Source: Albula goreensis
Lineage: Eukaryota; Chordata; Actinopteri; Albuliformes; Albulidae
DNA length: 64,000 nucleotides
Direction of reading: 5' to 3'
NCBI GenBank assembly: GCA_022829145.1
Contig: CM040743.1
Location: 10,124,146 to 10,188,145, forward strand
Below the pieces are notes generated by a model. The model searched no databases. It was not told where the DNA came from and worked only from the letters and a program-made list of their open reading frames with translations. Positions within the stretch are counted from its first letter, which is position 1. Each line of letters opens with the position of its first letter. Shown here in pieces: positions 31,923-44,300 of this stretch. Both the position numbers and the translations under genes were made by a program.

Positions 31923-31961
31923 TTCACCTTCCTTTGGAAATAAGTCATTTAACGGTAGTCA

Positions 31962-31973
31962 CCTCTAGGGGGC
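31962..31973 (+). promoter_or_regulatory. CTCF-like core motif
   Basis: CCTCTAGGGGGC differs at one position from the CTCF core CCASYAGRKGGC. It sits in the gap between two convergent genes, a plausible insulator position. Motif match only. Confidence 0.3.
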
Positions 31974-34900
31974 AATTGTGAGATGTTTTTGTTTGTCGTG
32001 AGCAGGATTGTTCTTGTCCTGCGGTAGACTCAGGGAGTGTGGATCTGAGATGAGTATTATTGTAGCAGGGGGCTGAATAGCAACTGCAGGGTGTCACAGC
32101 TTACCGTGTGTGGCAGTTCGCTGTCTGTTTCTGTCCAGTCTTTTTCCTGGGGTATTGTTCTCTGTCTCTCCCATCCAGTGACAAGCATAAACACCGCTAT
32201 GCACTCAAACGGCCCATGGGACATGTCACTTTTGTCCACACCTGTGTATTTGGTACCGCCTTGCACGCTCACATTCACATCAAGGCAGCCAACATGTCCT
32301 TCACGCCATTGCACAGGCACAGCGGAAAGGAGAAGCAGGCTCTGACAGGAGCTCAGAGCTTTGTCTCTCAAACAGGTTGTGCAATATACAGCTATACAGT
32401 TAGTCAGACAATGTAAAACAATACAATACATATATGGCACAGAGTTCATGCATATGATGGCATTCAGATACCTTGATGAGGCCTGTTGTGACAAAATTCA
32501 GGCTCAACATATTAGAAGGTTTCCAGGCATTGTAAAACAGTTGTTCCACACAGAGTGTATTTGATTTTTGTATCCCATATCCAGTGCCCAAACTGGTGGA
32601 AAGGCTCTCTTCCTCTTTAATAGAAGGTGCTTTTTCACAGCTGTGGTGTGACTATTGACTAGAATATACGGATTTGTTTGCACCCCTGTTTGTATCTCTT
32701 TGTCAGGTTTTATTCTCACGTTCAAGCACACTTTCCATGCACCTGGATGCATGACCTCAAGGCACTTTACCGACTCACCTTAGTCAACCACCAATGAGTG
32801 GCACCTGGGTGAAGCACGTTAGCAAATTTGAGCAGGAACACTCACCACGCACAAGCCGCGATACACATACACACATACACAGATTTTCTCACATATACAC
32901 CAAGAAGCTCACATATACGCACACTTTGAGCCTGGAGCGCAGAACACAGAAATGGCTTTTACTGGTATGGCAATTTGGAAAAAGATGTGCTGATTACAAC
33001 AGAGTTCAGGGTCTTATTGGATGGGAAGGTCCCCACAGTGTCTGTGGCAGTGCTCCACTTGTTTGGGACCTCATTAACTCTGAAATTCAGCCATATCAAG
33101 CCATATAGACAAACTGGCTTATATTTACACAGCGGTGTTTTTGTTGTTGGCACTTAAGCCCATTAAAGCTTTGATTCAGTCCCACCCCTAGTTTATATTC
33201 AGGCTGGCTTTGCTTTTATAGACGCCATTAATCACCAGTGATTTGATTAAGCACCTGAATCATGTAACCTGAGATCAGAGGTGAAGCCAAAGCCATGCCT
33301 CCCAATATTCAAGAACTCTACTGTCCTGCCTTTTACACAATATCTGTCTACTATGTACTGTGCTGACCTTGGATCACGCTTCACTTTTTTACACAATGGT
33401 CAAGGTTTGTACTGAAGGTTGTTAAAACTGATCCTGGATCAGATGTTGTAGAGGTGCATGAACTCCAGCTGCCTTTTTTCACATTGGAGCTCATCTATTT
33501 ATGGCTCCATTGATTTCAAGTGAAAATTAAAGACTCCACGTTTCCCCTCTTAATCCACCTCTAACCACACTGGAACTCTCCGCTCCACCAATCACAGGGT
33601 GTGCGGGCCAGTTGGCAGGCCAACAAGTGAGTGAGAGAGAGAACCAACCGACAAAGTGTTTCAGACTGAGGAAGTCATTAAACAGCACTGCCTCTCTGAT
33701 GGGTATCAGTATTGCCACTGCAAACAGTCAGACCTATTAAACTGGATAAGAGCCCCCCCATTTCTGATAGTGGGGATATCAGTGCTCAGGAAGCAAACGT
33801 GGCTTTGTTAGCTTAATTACGGCAAATGATGTAGCCCCAGGTGGCCTTGGGAAGGGGGCATAGTGGAGGGTGGGCAGTTATCAATCTAAGCTTCTAAGCA
33901 GGGCTCACGCAGCGGTATTGATCAGGGCAATCTTCCCCCAGTAATTAAAAGCCATTGATTGCTGCAAGTCGGGAATATTGTTGTACAGTACGATTGCTGC
34001 GTGGGACGTATCGGAGATAGGAGAAGGAGAAGGGGCCAGTGAAAGACAAGGGGGACACACACATTGCGTGTCTATGTGTGTGTGTCTTCACTGTACAGGA
34101 CTACATTGAGCTCTGTTCTGTAAGACTCCTCTGTAATGGCCCCCAGGGCTCTGGTACTTGACGGATGTCACAGTGCAAGTGATTCTGTGTGCATTTATAA
34201 TGTTGAAGTCAGATAGATTGCCTTTGATTCTTTTGTGTTTAAAGTCAGGAAGTCAAATTACTTTTGACTCAATGTGCACTACAAAGGAGCAAGAAACTGG
34301 ATATATTGTTAACCTTAGGCTATCATTAGTGTGTGTGCGTGCATGCGTGCGTGTATGCGCACGCGTGTGTGTGTTTTGACAGATCTTATCCATCACAGTA
34401 AAGATACACTGTGAGTGCAGAATGCAGGATATTTGGACTGCAGGGCTGAAGCATCATGTTTGTGTTTTTTGTGCCTCTGGCGGGGGGTAGGGGGCTTTGG
34501 ATTTGAATTTGCTGAGCTATTCACACATGCCTCAGCAGTTTGAAGTGAAATGCGTTTCCGGGTGGATACCTTCTAATTTCCCCATCTTGAGGGCTATCTG
34601 CAGGGGCCGGGAACACGCTGCCCAAGCGCGCTGTAATTTACTCTCTTTCTCTCTCGCTCTGTCCCATCTCTCTTTCCACCTGAGTGGACACAGTAAATCT
34701 GTGAGCAGAGAGAGTGCCAGCGCTGCACAATTCATAACTATAGAAAGGGGGGGAGGGCAGAGAGAGAGAGAGAGAGAGAGAGAGACTGAGTCTGACTGAC
34801 TCTGGCATAACCACCAGCCTGCATTCTGTTCCCATTACTGACCCAGCAGCTCACAGCGGGGCCGGCACAGAGACTGATAAACAGAATGACTGTTGGCTCA

Positions 34901-37645
34901 CTCTGACAGACTCATTTACATACTGACTGACTGTGATACTGAGCCACTGACCAAACCATGCTGCCCGAATGACCCCCTTAGTCTGTGTGTGGAAGGCAGC
35001 TGTCCCTGGAGGCACTGCGCTAATGGGGAAGACATCTAATTGGGCGGCGAAGTTCAGACCCATTTTGAAGGCTGGATGACATCCGTCAGCATTCAAGTAC
35101 CACGGTGCACAACGGAAGTGTACAGAAGTGACAACTGAGGGCTTATGGGTTGACAGCAAGTACAATGAAGTCATCCACTTTTAAACAATATATCTACCTA
35201 TCTATCTTCTTTATTCTGTAAATCATTATAATTATCTGGGTGAAACTCTACACACATTTTCCCAGGTAAGTTCACTGGTTAACATTTCCTAATGCATATA
35301 ACATAAACTTTATGGTCTAGTATCGATTATGCACAGCCAAATTATGAACAATCAAGTACTTACTTGTATGACACCAAACCTTTCAGTTGTTAGCCATAAT
35401 GACTGATTGATTTGGTTGATTTACTACACTTGTAAAAGCCCCTCCCAGTGCCAGTGCCCGCCAAATCAAAGTTGCATCACCATTGTTTTATAGGAAATTA
35501 TAGTTTTCTGTAGTCAAGTTTGCATAGCACGCTGCCTTCAAAGGTAACAGGAAAAAACATACCTCAGAAGGGTATATTTTTGATGACTTTGGCTTGGGCC
35601 ATGCCTATGAAGGATGAATGAGCAGAAGTGTAAAAATGCAACATTATGCTGTCTTAATAATAATCACTTACACTGATCTGCTGACCACCATGCCCCTATC
35701 GATTCACACACTGACTTATTGATTGACTGAGATGCTCCCCACTCACTCACTCACTCACTCACTCACTCACTTTTATGTTCCAGCTGTTGATGGAGTGCCC
35801 GTGAATTTAAATTGCATATGAATATACCATTTCTTATGACAGGATGCTATTTCCCATTTAAGTGTAAGTTTCTGAGGCCTGAAAACTTCAGAATGCTGTG
35901 CCCACTCACAGTCACTCTTCATCCCGCTGCTCTTTTCTCTAGATTTAATCAGCAGTGACTAAATTACATGTCATTACCATGCAAGTGTATTTTCTTTCTG
36001 TCTGACTCTTTGACTGACTGACACACGGCAGACTGGCTCACTCTCGCTCTGACAAACTGGCATCAGCTGGGCCAGAACACGGCGTGATGGGCACGACGTC
36101 TCGCCGACGCTAGCCGGCTCTCTCTTATTAATGCCAGCTGGGTGACGTGATGCCACGGTGGGGGGGGGGGGTGGGGGGTGCCATGACATGCAGAGTGAGT
36201 GACACCGTGACAGACTGTGGGCTCCGCGGCGTGCCGGCTGTGCAGCTCAGGGCCGCCTCCTTCCACATGCACCCGTCGAGGAGCCCATTACCCCCCGAGA
36301 TCACTCTGTGACTGGCAGCCGCAGATTGGAGCTGACTGACAGGCTGGCAGGTCCCAGCGGACCCAGATGAACAGTAATTGATCGGAGCTTTGCCTGAATG
36401 ACCATCACTCTGATTATTTCACCTCTCTTCCTCTCTCTGTCGCTCACTCTTTCTCCCCATTTCAGTCTCTGAGTCAGTAAAAAGCACCTCCACCCTCCCT
36501 CCATCTCTCCAAACACCCTCCTTATTCATGACGGACGGAGTAATCAATTAAAACCCCTGTCTCAATCTCGGTGTGTGTCAGCATTTTCCCATCCTTACTC
36601 CACCCCCCCCCCCACCCTTTCACTCCCCACCCTGTTATCTTTCTCTCCAAGCTGAGCTGAATCTTGCAAGAAAAGACAAAGAGGGGAAACCAGCTTCTGG
36701 AAAAAAAAGAGTATTTTATTTTTGGGATGTAGATGGCTGAAAAAGATCACTCCTTCCCTGTCCCACCAAAACATCAAATGTCAATCTTCATAAATAAAAA
36801 AAAAAATGAAAGAAAAAACAACAGGAGAATTTGGATCTGGAGGAGGAAGAGAGAGCGAGAGCCAGGGGTCCATGTCCGGATTTGACCCCTGCAGCAGCTG
36901 TGGAAAGCCTTCCTTAATAGCGAGCCGAACCCCCCCCCCAGAGTGATTTCTCAGTACATTTGCTGCACTGCTGGAAAGTTCTGGCACAGAGCGACCGAGG
37001 CTCTGGGCCGGACCATATGGTGTGGGGCAGGGCGGTGCGGGATCGGGGACCCCTGCTCCCGGAGGCTCTGTGGTCCAGCATGGCTCCATGACCTCAGAAA
37101 AGCCTGCAATTAATCATTCCACTCAACACCATCACCTCATTAAGGAGGATGAATCATGCAATTTACGGCTAGCAGGGAGGCAGATCCTGCTGTTTCGCAA
37201 CAGAGACCACATAAACATACAGGGAGGAGAGGGGGACTCTCTCTCTCTCTCTCCGTCTCTCTCTCCCTCTCTCGCTCTATCTCTCTCGCTCTCGTCTTCC
37301 GCATCCCATAAATGAGAACACTCAGTTAACCTGTCAGGGAGACAGTGAATGAGAGGCTTTCGCCCTCTTTTCCTCCCTCCGTATGTCGCCGCTGCCGCTG
37401 CCCATCCTCTGAGAGAAATTAAGTCTATTTCTCTGCTGTCTGCTGCCTCCCTCCCTCCTTCTCTGTCTCTATCATTCTCTAAACTTTGCTGTTGATATTC
37501 TTACCTGTCTCCCAGTATACTTTCTCCTTCCTCCTTTCTTCATTCTTCAACCTCTCTCCCTCTCCCTCTCTCTGTGTCTCTTTCCCCCAGTAAGTAAAGT
37601 CCTGTCCAACATCTCACTTTTGCAGATTCTCTAAATGTTTTTATG

Positions 37646-37651
37646 TTTATT
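37646..37651 (-). terminator. Candidate polyadenylation signal of the receptor gene
   Basis: AATAAA on the - strand about 95 bases after the receptor stop codon. It would give a short 3' UTR, and other signals further away are possible. Confidence 0.5.
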
Positions 37652-37745
37652 CCCACGCGTGAGACTCTAAAACCCTCCCCACCCACTGCACCCTGACCCC
37701 ACCCACTGCCACCCTGACTCCACCCATCCCACCCCCACCTCTCGC

Positions 37746-38498
37746 TCAGATAAAGTCCTTGGACACGGCCTCCACAAAGTTGGGGGCGGACATGAGAATG
37801 GAGATGGTGCAGATAATGTTGAAGACACTGAAGGCCACCAGGCAGAGGCGGTCGATGACGGCCGCCGCAAACTTCCACTGCTCGGCCACGCCCTCGTTCT
37901 CATCCTGCTCCCGGAAACGGTCGGCTACGAAGCGCACCTCCTCCAATATGGCCTGCAGCTGGGGGTCCCCACCCCCCATCCCGTTCTGAGAGGCCACCAG
38001 GCAGCCAGGCCCGCCCACACCACCCAGACCGAAGCCACTGGAGACCGTGCTGGAGCAGCCCATGGTGTCCAGGTTAGGGGTGGGCGGAGGGGGACTGCAG
38101 AATTGAGCAGGGAGGTGTGGCGGGGGGCTTCCGGCCACACCCCCAGGCACTGCCCTCTGGGAGATGGCGCTGTTCCTCTGGGTGGGGTCAGGCACCAAGG
38201 GCGGGTCGTCCAGGTTCTGGAAGCCAATGTAGAGCAAGTTGCCATTGTTTGCACTGGACTGGGTGTGCAGGTGGGCATGGCCCGGGTGAGAAAGCCCCCC
38301 TGGCTGGAGAGAGGTGTGGTTCTGCGGGTGCAGCGGGTGCAGAGAAGGGCCAGGGGGGTTTGGGAGACTCCCGCTCTGGGACCCCGAGGAGCAGCGGCGG
38401 AGGTGAGGGGCACAGGGTGGTCGCTCAGGGTCATCACTCTCCCCTGGACGCTTCATCCGCAAGAACCAGGCCACCCACTGGAGCAAGATCAGCTGCAC
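37746..38498 (-). CDS. Receptor exon 10 (M3-M4 loop, M4, stop)
   Basis: 250 codons plus TGA, beginning [20 protein letters not shown] after acceptor CCTGACAG. The loop is rich in Pro, His, Gly and Ser and poorly conserved. It keeps the [15 protein letters not shown] island, and the amphipathic helix begins [19 protein letters not shown]4 runs through [19 protein letters not shown] 213-codon open frame on the opposite strand is a composition artefact of this GC-rich exon. Confidence 0.95.
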   Translation of the reverse strand: MQLILLQWVAWFLRMKRPGESDDPERPPCAPHLRRCSSGSQSGSLPNPPGPSLHPLHPQNHTSLQPGGLSHPGHAHLHTQSSANNGNLLYIGFQNLDDPPLVPDPTQRNSAISQRAVPGGVAGSPPPHLPAQFCSPPPPTPNLDTMGCSSTVSSGFGLGGVGGPGCLVASQNGMGGGDPQLQAILEEVRFVADRFREQDENEGVAEQWKFAAAVIDRLCLVAFSVFNIICTISILMSAPNFVEAVSKDFI

Positions 38499-41279
38499 CT
38501 GTCAGGGGGAGAGAGAGAGCGAGACAGAGATAAAGAGAATAGAGGGAGAGAGGATGGTATGGGAGGGGAAGAAAGGGAATTGAGAGGATTTTGGGATTTC
38601 ATTTTGGTTTATAACTTTGTTGTAGAAGCAATGTACCAAAATTCACATAATTATTTGAGAGATGCAATAAACAACATTTCAAATCTTAATTTAAAACTTC
38701 AACCGATTTTCCCTCGAAAAACAGCATACATTAATGATGCCTAAAAAAACTTTCACATTCACATCTATAATCAGTGATGATTACTCCAATTTTCATTCAG
38801 AAAATTCAATCTAGCCTTTCCTTTGACAACACTCCTACTATATTTTCTTGTTAATCTTTGCTCATATAACGAAACATTGATCAGTTAGCCTTTGCCTTGC
38901 TCTCTCTTTGCATGATTAAAACCCAGAATAAACTCTATGCTCAGCTTTGCAAAAATAACCGCCATCATGTCAGGGAGAGACAGGAGAATAGACAGGCAGA
39001 GGGAGATATAGAGGCAGAGGAAGAGATAGGGTCTTCAGTCAGTTGGTATTGAATCTAACTGATTCTCCAACACATTACAGGGGCCCGGGCTCAGAGCCCT
39101 GCTGAGAAACAGCCATAACTCAGAGCCACACACCAGGACCTCTGTGAGCCAGACCATCAGGAGAATGACGTTACAGCAAAGACTAATTAAATTACCATTC
39201 AGCTCCAACAGGAGATAACACACAAGCACACAGACGCACACACCTGCCGTACCCAAGGCAAACACACACGCAACCTTGACGGACAAAGAGTAAACACAGC
39301 CCGACAGAGGAGGGAAGATGAGGCGTAAAATGGCAGAAATGGCAGCTGTGTGCAGATGCGGACAGATCAGGGGAAACTAATAAAAATTATATCGCAATCT
39401 GAACCTGGGGGACAACCATAGGAAACAAATAACAGGAAGAGCCTATGCGGACAGAGTTCAAATCTGTAAATCTGTGGTGAGGTATCCCAGATCAACATCC
39501 CAACCTTATCCCAGATTAGCATTACTGCTCCCAGAGGCCCCAAAACTGAGATGTGAAAGTGAATACAAGCTGAGAGCTGAGTGGAAGAGACGCTAACCCA
39601 GCTGCTTTGAACGTGCTTCAGAAAGTGACGTATGGTATTAAGGCTGTTGCATTGCAGTAATACACAACAAATACTATTTCCATGTTTTTTAAACATTTTT
39701 TTTTATCAAAAATTACAAATACAGAGTCCAAAAGATACACTCCTAAAGCAATACTGGGGTTCTGTACAGGAACAAAATGAGCTAGCATTTCAAAATTTGT
39801 AACCAAAGTTATGTATGTAACTAAATAAAATACAGTCTTAAATAAAAGCTGGCATAGCTTTGAGGTTAAATCCTTTTGTTAGAACATAATAATAATAATA
39901 ATAATAATAATGATTTCTATAAGAAATGTTCACAGTGTCTTCTTGTGTTTATTATTTGACATATGGTTATCATTGTTAATATCATTATTACAATGTTCGG
40001 CTCATAAGGTCATTGGTTAAATTAGTGGGCAATTCATTTTCTGTGACCTATCCCCAATCAATGCATACCCCTTGAGTTGAATGTTATCAGCAGGACAGAC
40101 TGACAGACAAAGAGCCCTACCCATTTGGGCATGCATGATATCAGCAGGACAGACTGACAGACAAAGAGCCCTACCCATTTGGGCATGCTGCCTCCGTTGG
40201 GGTCGTGGTGGTGGTACTGCAGGACCACCACGGTGGCGATGACAGACATGCCCACGATGATCATGATGCTGGCAAAGTACTGGCCTGGCACAGACAAATC
40301 ACACAGTGAGCACAGAATTCACCTTACCCACCAGGGGCACCAGCAAAGGCAAAGCACACACAAACCCTCATTTATCACATTTACACCTTCATGAAAACAC
40401 TTTTTCTCAGGAAAAAAAAAATCTAATACTAATGAGGAGACATGGAAATTCTGTTGTTTTACCTTACTGCTATGAAGGAATTCTATTTTGTAATCCTGAT
40501 TCATATGTGAAATTTCATGCTTTAGTACAACGTGAAAATATGTATACATTGACACATTTGAAGTGTGAAAAATAAATCCCATTAACAGTAGAATTCTAAT
40601 TATGAGAATTTTACAGTCAATACACAGCAGCTCACCCCATACCAAAAATATAAAAGCGTTTTTACACAATAGAGATATTTTTATATGTATGGTGTTTTAT
40701 ATTGCATTAGACATTTTGCAAACACTATTACTCAAAGTGACCTGAACATTTTGTATGCATACAGAGCTTAAAGTAATTCAGGTAAAGGTATAGTGGCAGC
40801 TCCTCAGCAGTGAACTTAACCTCCATGCTCTAAGCAGATAATTTGGATCCTGTAACCATTATACAACAACACTACCCATTTCCATTGACTGTATAATAAT
40901 GAGCATTATTAGTATAAATTTATCATACATGTACAGTAATTCTACAAAAGTTTTCTAATATATTCACTGCATTTTCACTCATGCTATAAATGGTCCTTTC
41001 CCTGTATTATTCATTTTAAATTTCAAAAAATGTGTATGAGGGTCCAATTATGTGCAAGTGCTTCACAGTGATGGAGAAGCACTTCTCTCCTGCCAGCGGT
41101 GTGCGGCTCCTATCAGGGTCTGCAGCAGGGCACTGGCCACATATCAGATGGAGTGGAGGCTGTTCTCTAATTAGCCAATTAGAGCAGGCGGATTAGATAG
41201 CCAGATTACCAGAGCTCAGTGCAGACTGTGGCTCTGATGCACAGAGGGAACGGAAGGGTAACTACAATTACTGTTACAC

Positions 41280-41310
<31 letters not shown>

Positions 41311-41332
41311 GGCATGCCCAAACACACACGCC

Positions 41333-41372
<40 letters not shown>

Positions 41373-44300
41373 CACTTATACAACACACTCTCCCTGCCTC
41401 TCACACACAGAAAAACACTCACACTCTGTCATAAACAGACAGAAATGCACATATAAATATGCGCACACACAGGCACACAGACTCACCAATCAGCGGTATG
41501 GAGTCTGATGTGGCAGGCATGATCTCTGCCACCAGCAGCATAAATACAGTGAGAGAAAGAAGCACAGTGATTCCTGGAGAGGGACAGAGAGAGAGAAGAC
41601 ACTGAACGTTATCAGATCTTTGACCAAAATGTACTATTAAACAGAACAAATAAAGAAAAAGTGAACAAATGCCACAAAATTGAAATAGTTTTTTTTTTAA
41701 TTTATGTACTAAAGGGTAAAAAGTTATGCAACACTTTATGCTTTGAAAAATGTAATTGCTTTCAATAATTGCCTTTAGCAGATATGACTGCAACCATACA
41801 CTTACTGTAGTTATTATCTCAGCACCATTGAGGAATTTTGGCCAAATCCTCTCTGCAGAACGATTTCAACTCAGGGATATTTTTGCCTGTACATATGATT
41901 GAGGTTTAGTTTAGGATTCTGACTAGGCCATTCCAAAACCTTTCTGTAACTTCTCGGCCATGGACTTGCAGAATTGCTGGTCTGTTTTGGATTATTTTCT
42001 TGCTGCACAAGAAAGCTGTGCATCAGCTTCAGCTCACAGATGGATGGCCTTTCCTTAGGTTGTAGAAATCTCTGATACTGGGTGGAATTCATGGCGAGTC
42101 CTCAAGACGGTGAGTCATCCAGTTTCTGATGCTTAAAGATTCTCTAAACCATGACACTATCAGGTGGTTAGGTCTGTGGCACCCCAAAAAGTTCAACTTT
42201 TGCCCCATCTGTCCATACAATATTGTTCCAGAACTCTTGAGCATGTGGATCCCTAAATCTTGTTTTAGGATTCTTTGGACGATCTAATGCTTTGCAACTG
42301 GAGAGCTTTTGGGCCGACAGCTAGTCATGGGAAGATTCACCTCTGTCCTAAACGTAAAAATGGCTCTGACTGTGGTTCAGTGAAACAGCAATGCTGTAGA
42401 AATTTCTTTATAACTTTTTCCAGACTGACAGGCATCAAAAACTTTTCCTGGACATCTTCAGAAATACTGTTTGATCATGACATGGATGTGTTTATAAAAC
42501 CTGTGTTTTCATAAACAGCTTATTTGAACGCTTTGATGTCAAAGTATTCAAATAAGCTGACATTAATTACTATTTTAATTAGTTGGGTTAGTTCACTGTG
42601 GGACAATAACGTTTTCCTCACCTGAAGACATTTTATCACCTCGCACCCATAAATAAAAATGCTGAACAGACTTAAGCTGTAAATACTGAGATAGAGAGCG
42701 TGCAGTCAATTGGCACTGAAACTGCCTCATAAGCTGAGATGCTACACAGATTTACATTTTTAATGCCGTTAAGTTGCCAGTTTTTATAACTTTACAGATC
42801 ATTCAATGCTCAAAATGTAGTTTAAGAGTTGTAGGGCAACACAAGGACAACTAATTAGGGCCTGACAATGGAACACAGCAAGTGAAGAAAATTACATTCC
42901 TAATACTACCAACTGTACATATAATGAGGTGAATCCAAAATTTCATAATATTGGTCATTAAAAAACCTTATTTTTATTTAAAACTTATTTAAGAATTTGT
43001 GGAATTTAATACTCTTAAATGCTTTTAACACATAGAAGGATAAGATGGAGAGGGGCAGACTGAAGCACGGAGACATATGGTGGGGTCACTAGATTAGTCA
43101 GAGCTCTGTCTTTCTTCTCTCTAAATACCCCTCACATACATCTTCATCTGCCCTTTTCTCCCTCCTTCTCCCTCCCTCCATCCCTGCATCCATCTCTACC
43201 TCTGTCCTCTCTGTCTCCATACATTCCCTCATTCCATCACTCTCACTCACTCGCTCTCTTTCTCTCTCGCTTTCTCCCTCCTTTTCTCCAGCCTCTCTCT
43301 GTTCCTCTGTTCTCAGAACTCAAATATTAGAGGAGCATTTTCATGGCCCGACAAGGGAATGCTACCAAACCAATAAACCATCTGCAGAGAGAACAAGACG
43401 CCCGGGAACAATAAATATAATAAATGTTCATTAAGAAAGCTCAGGGATATTTACAGACACAAGCAGGCCTTTCATCTCTCTGTCTAAATCCTCTGAAGTC
43501 ACGTTGCGCCTCAGGGCCCCTTAGAGGCTCATGCTCTGTTTGTCAGTGCGTAAATCTCTCCTCTCGAGGTTGTCCTCACTCCCTCCTTCCTCTGATCCCC
43601 CCATCTCTCCCTCTCCCCCAGCCCCTCACCCTCCCTGCTTCACTTTCTTCCCGTGACTGCACCCCATCCCTCACTTTCCTCAGTCTCCATCTCCTCCCCC
43701 CTTCAGTCCCCTCCACCCCTCCCTCCCAGAATCCTTTGCTCTCTCTCATCTTTCCCCACCCCCTCTGTCTCCAGCACATAACCCCCCCTGCACCCCTTCC
43801 CTTTCCCCCCTCACCCAGGGAGATCTTCTGCACCCCATTCCTCCCCCCCCTCACCCAGAGAGATCTTCTCCCCGGAGTCGGCAGGCAGGAGGAAGATGAG
43901 CAGGGTCATGGAGGAGAGTAGCACACAGGGGATCAGCAGGTTGAGGGCGTAGTACAGCGTGCGCCGTCTGATGGTCACGATGAACGTCACATCCGGGTAC
44001 GGCTCCTTGCAGCAGTCATAGTATACCTCATTCCTACTGCCCGGCACCCCTGAGCAAAGCGGGAGGGGGATAGGCTTTCAATTTTAAACAGCATTTTTAA
44101 TACAACCATTAATAGACAGCAGGGTAATTAGTATGGCGTGGTCCATCACAACCAGAATATGACACTAAAAAGACAGACAGAGAGAGGGACAGAGATTATG
44201 AGGGGGGGGCTGGGAGAGAGGGAATATAGCTACTCCAAACAGGGGGAGATAGATAATCAGAGAGTGGGGTTGCTGAGGGTCGGCATTAGCATAATTAATT

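Noticed and set aside
38103-38744. 213-codon open frame on the + strand
   Set aside because: Mirror of the GC-rich receptor exon 10, whose - strand frame is clearly the conserved protein.
43424-43921. 165-codon Pro/Leu/Ser-rich frame on the + strand
   Set aside because: A pyrimidine-rich intron segment and antisense of receptor exon 7; no conserved domain.
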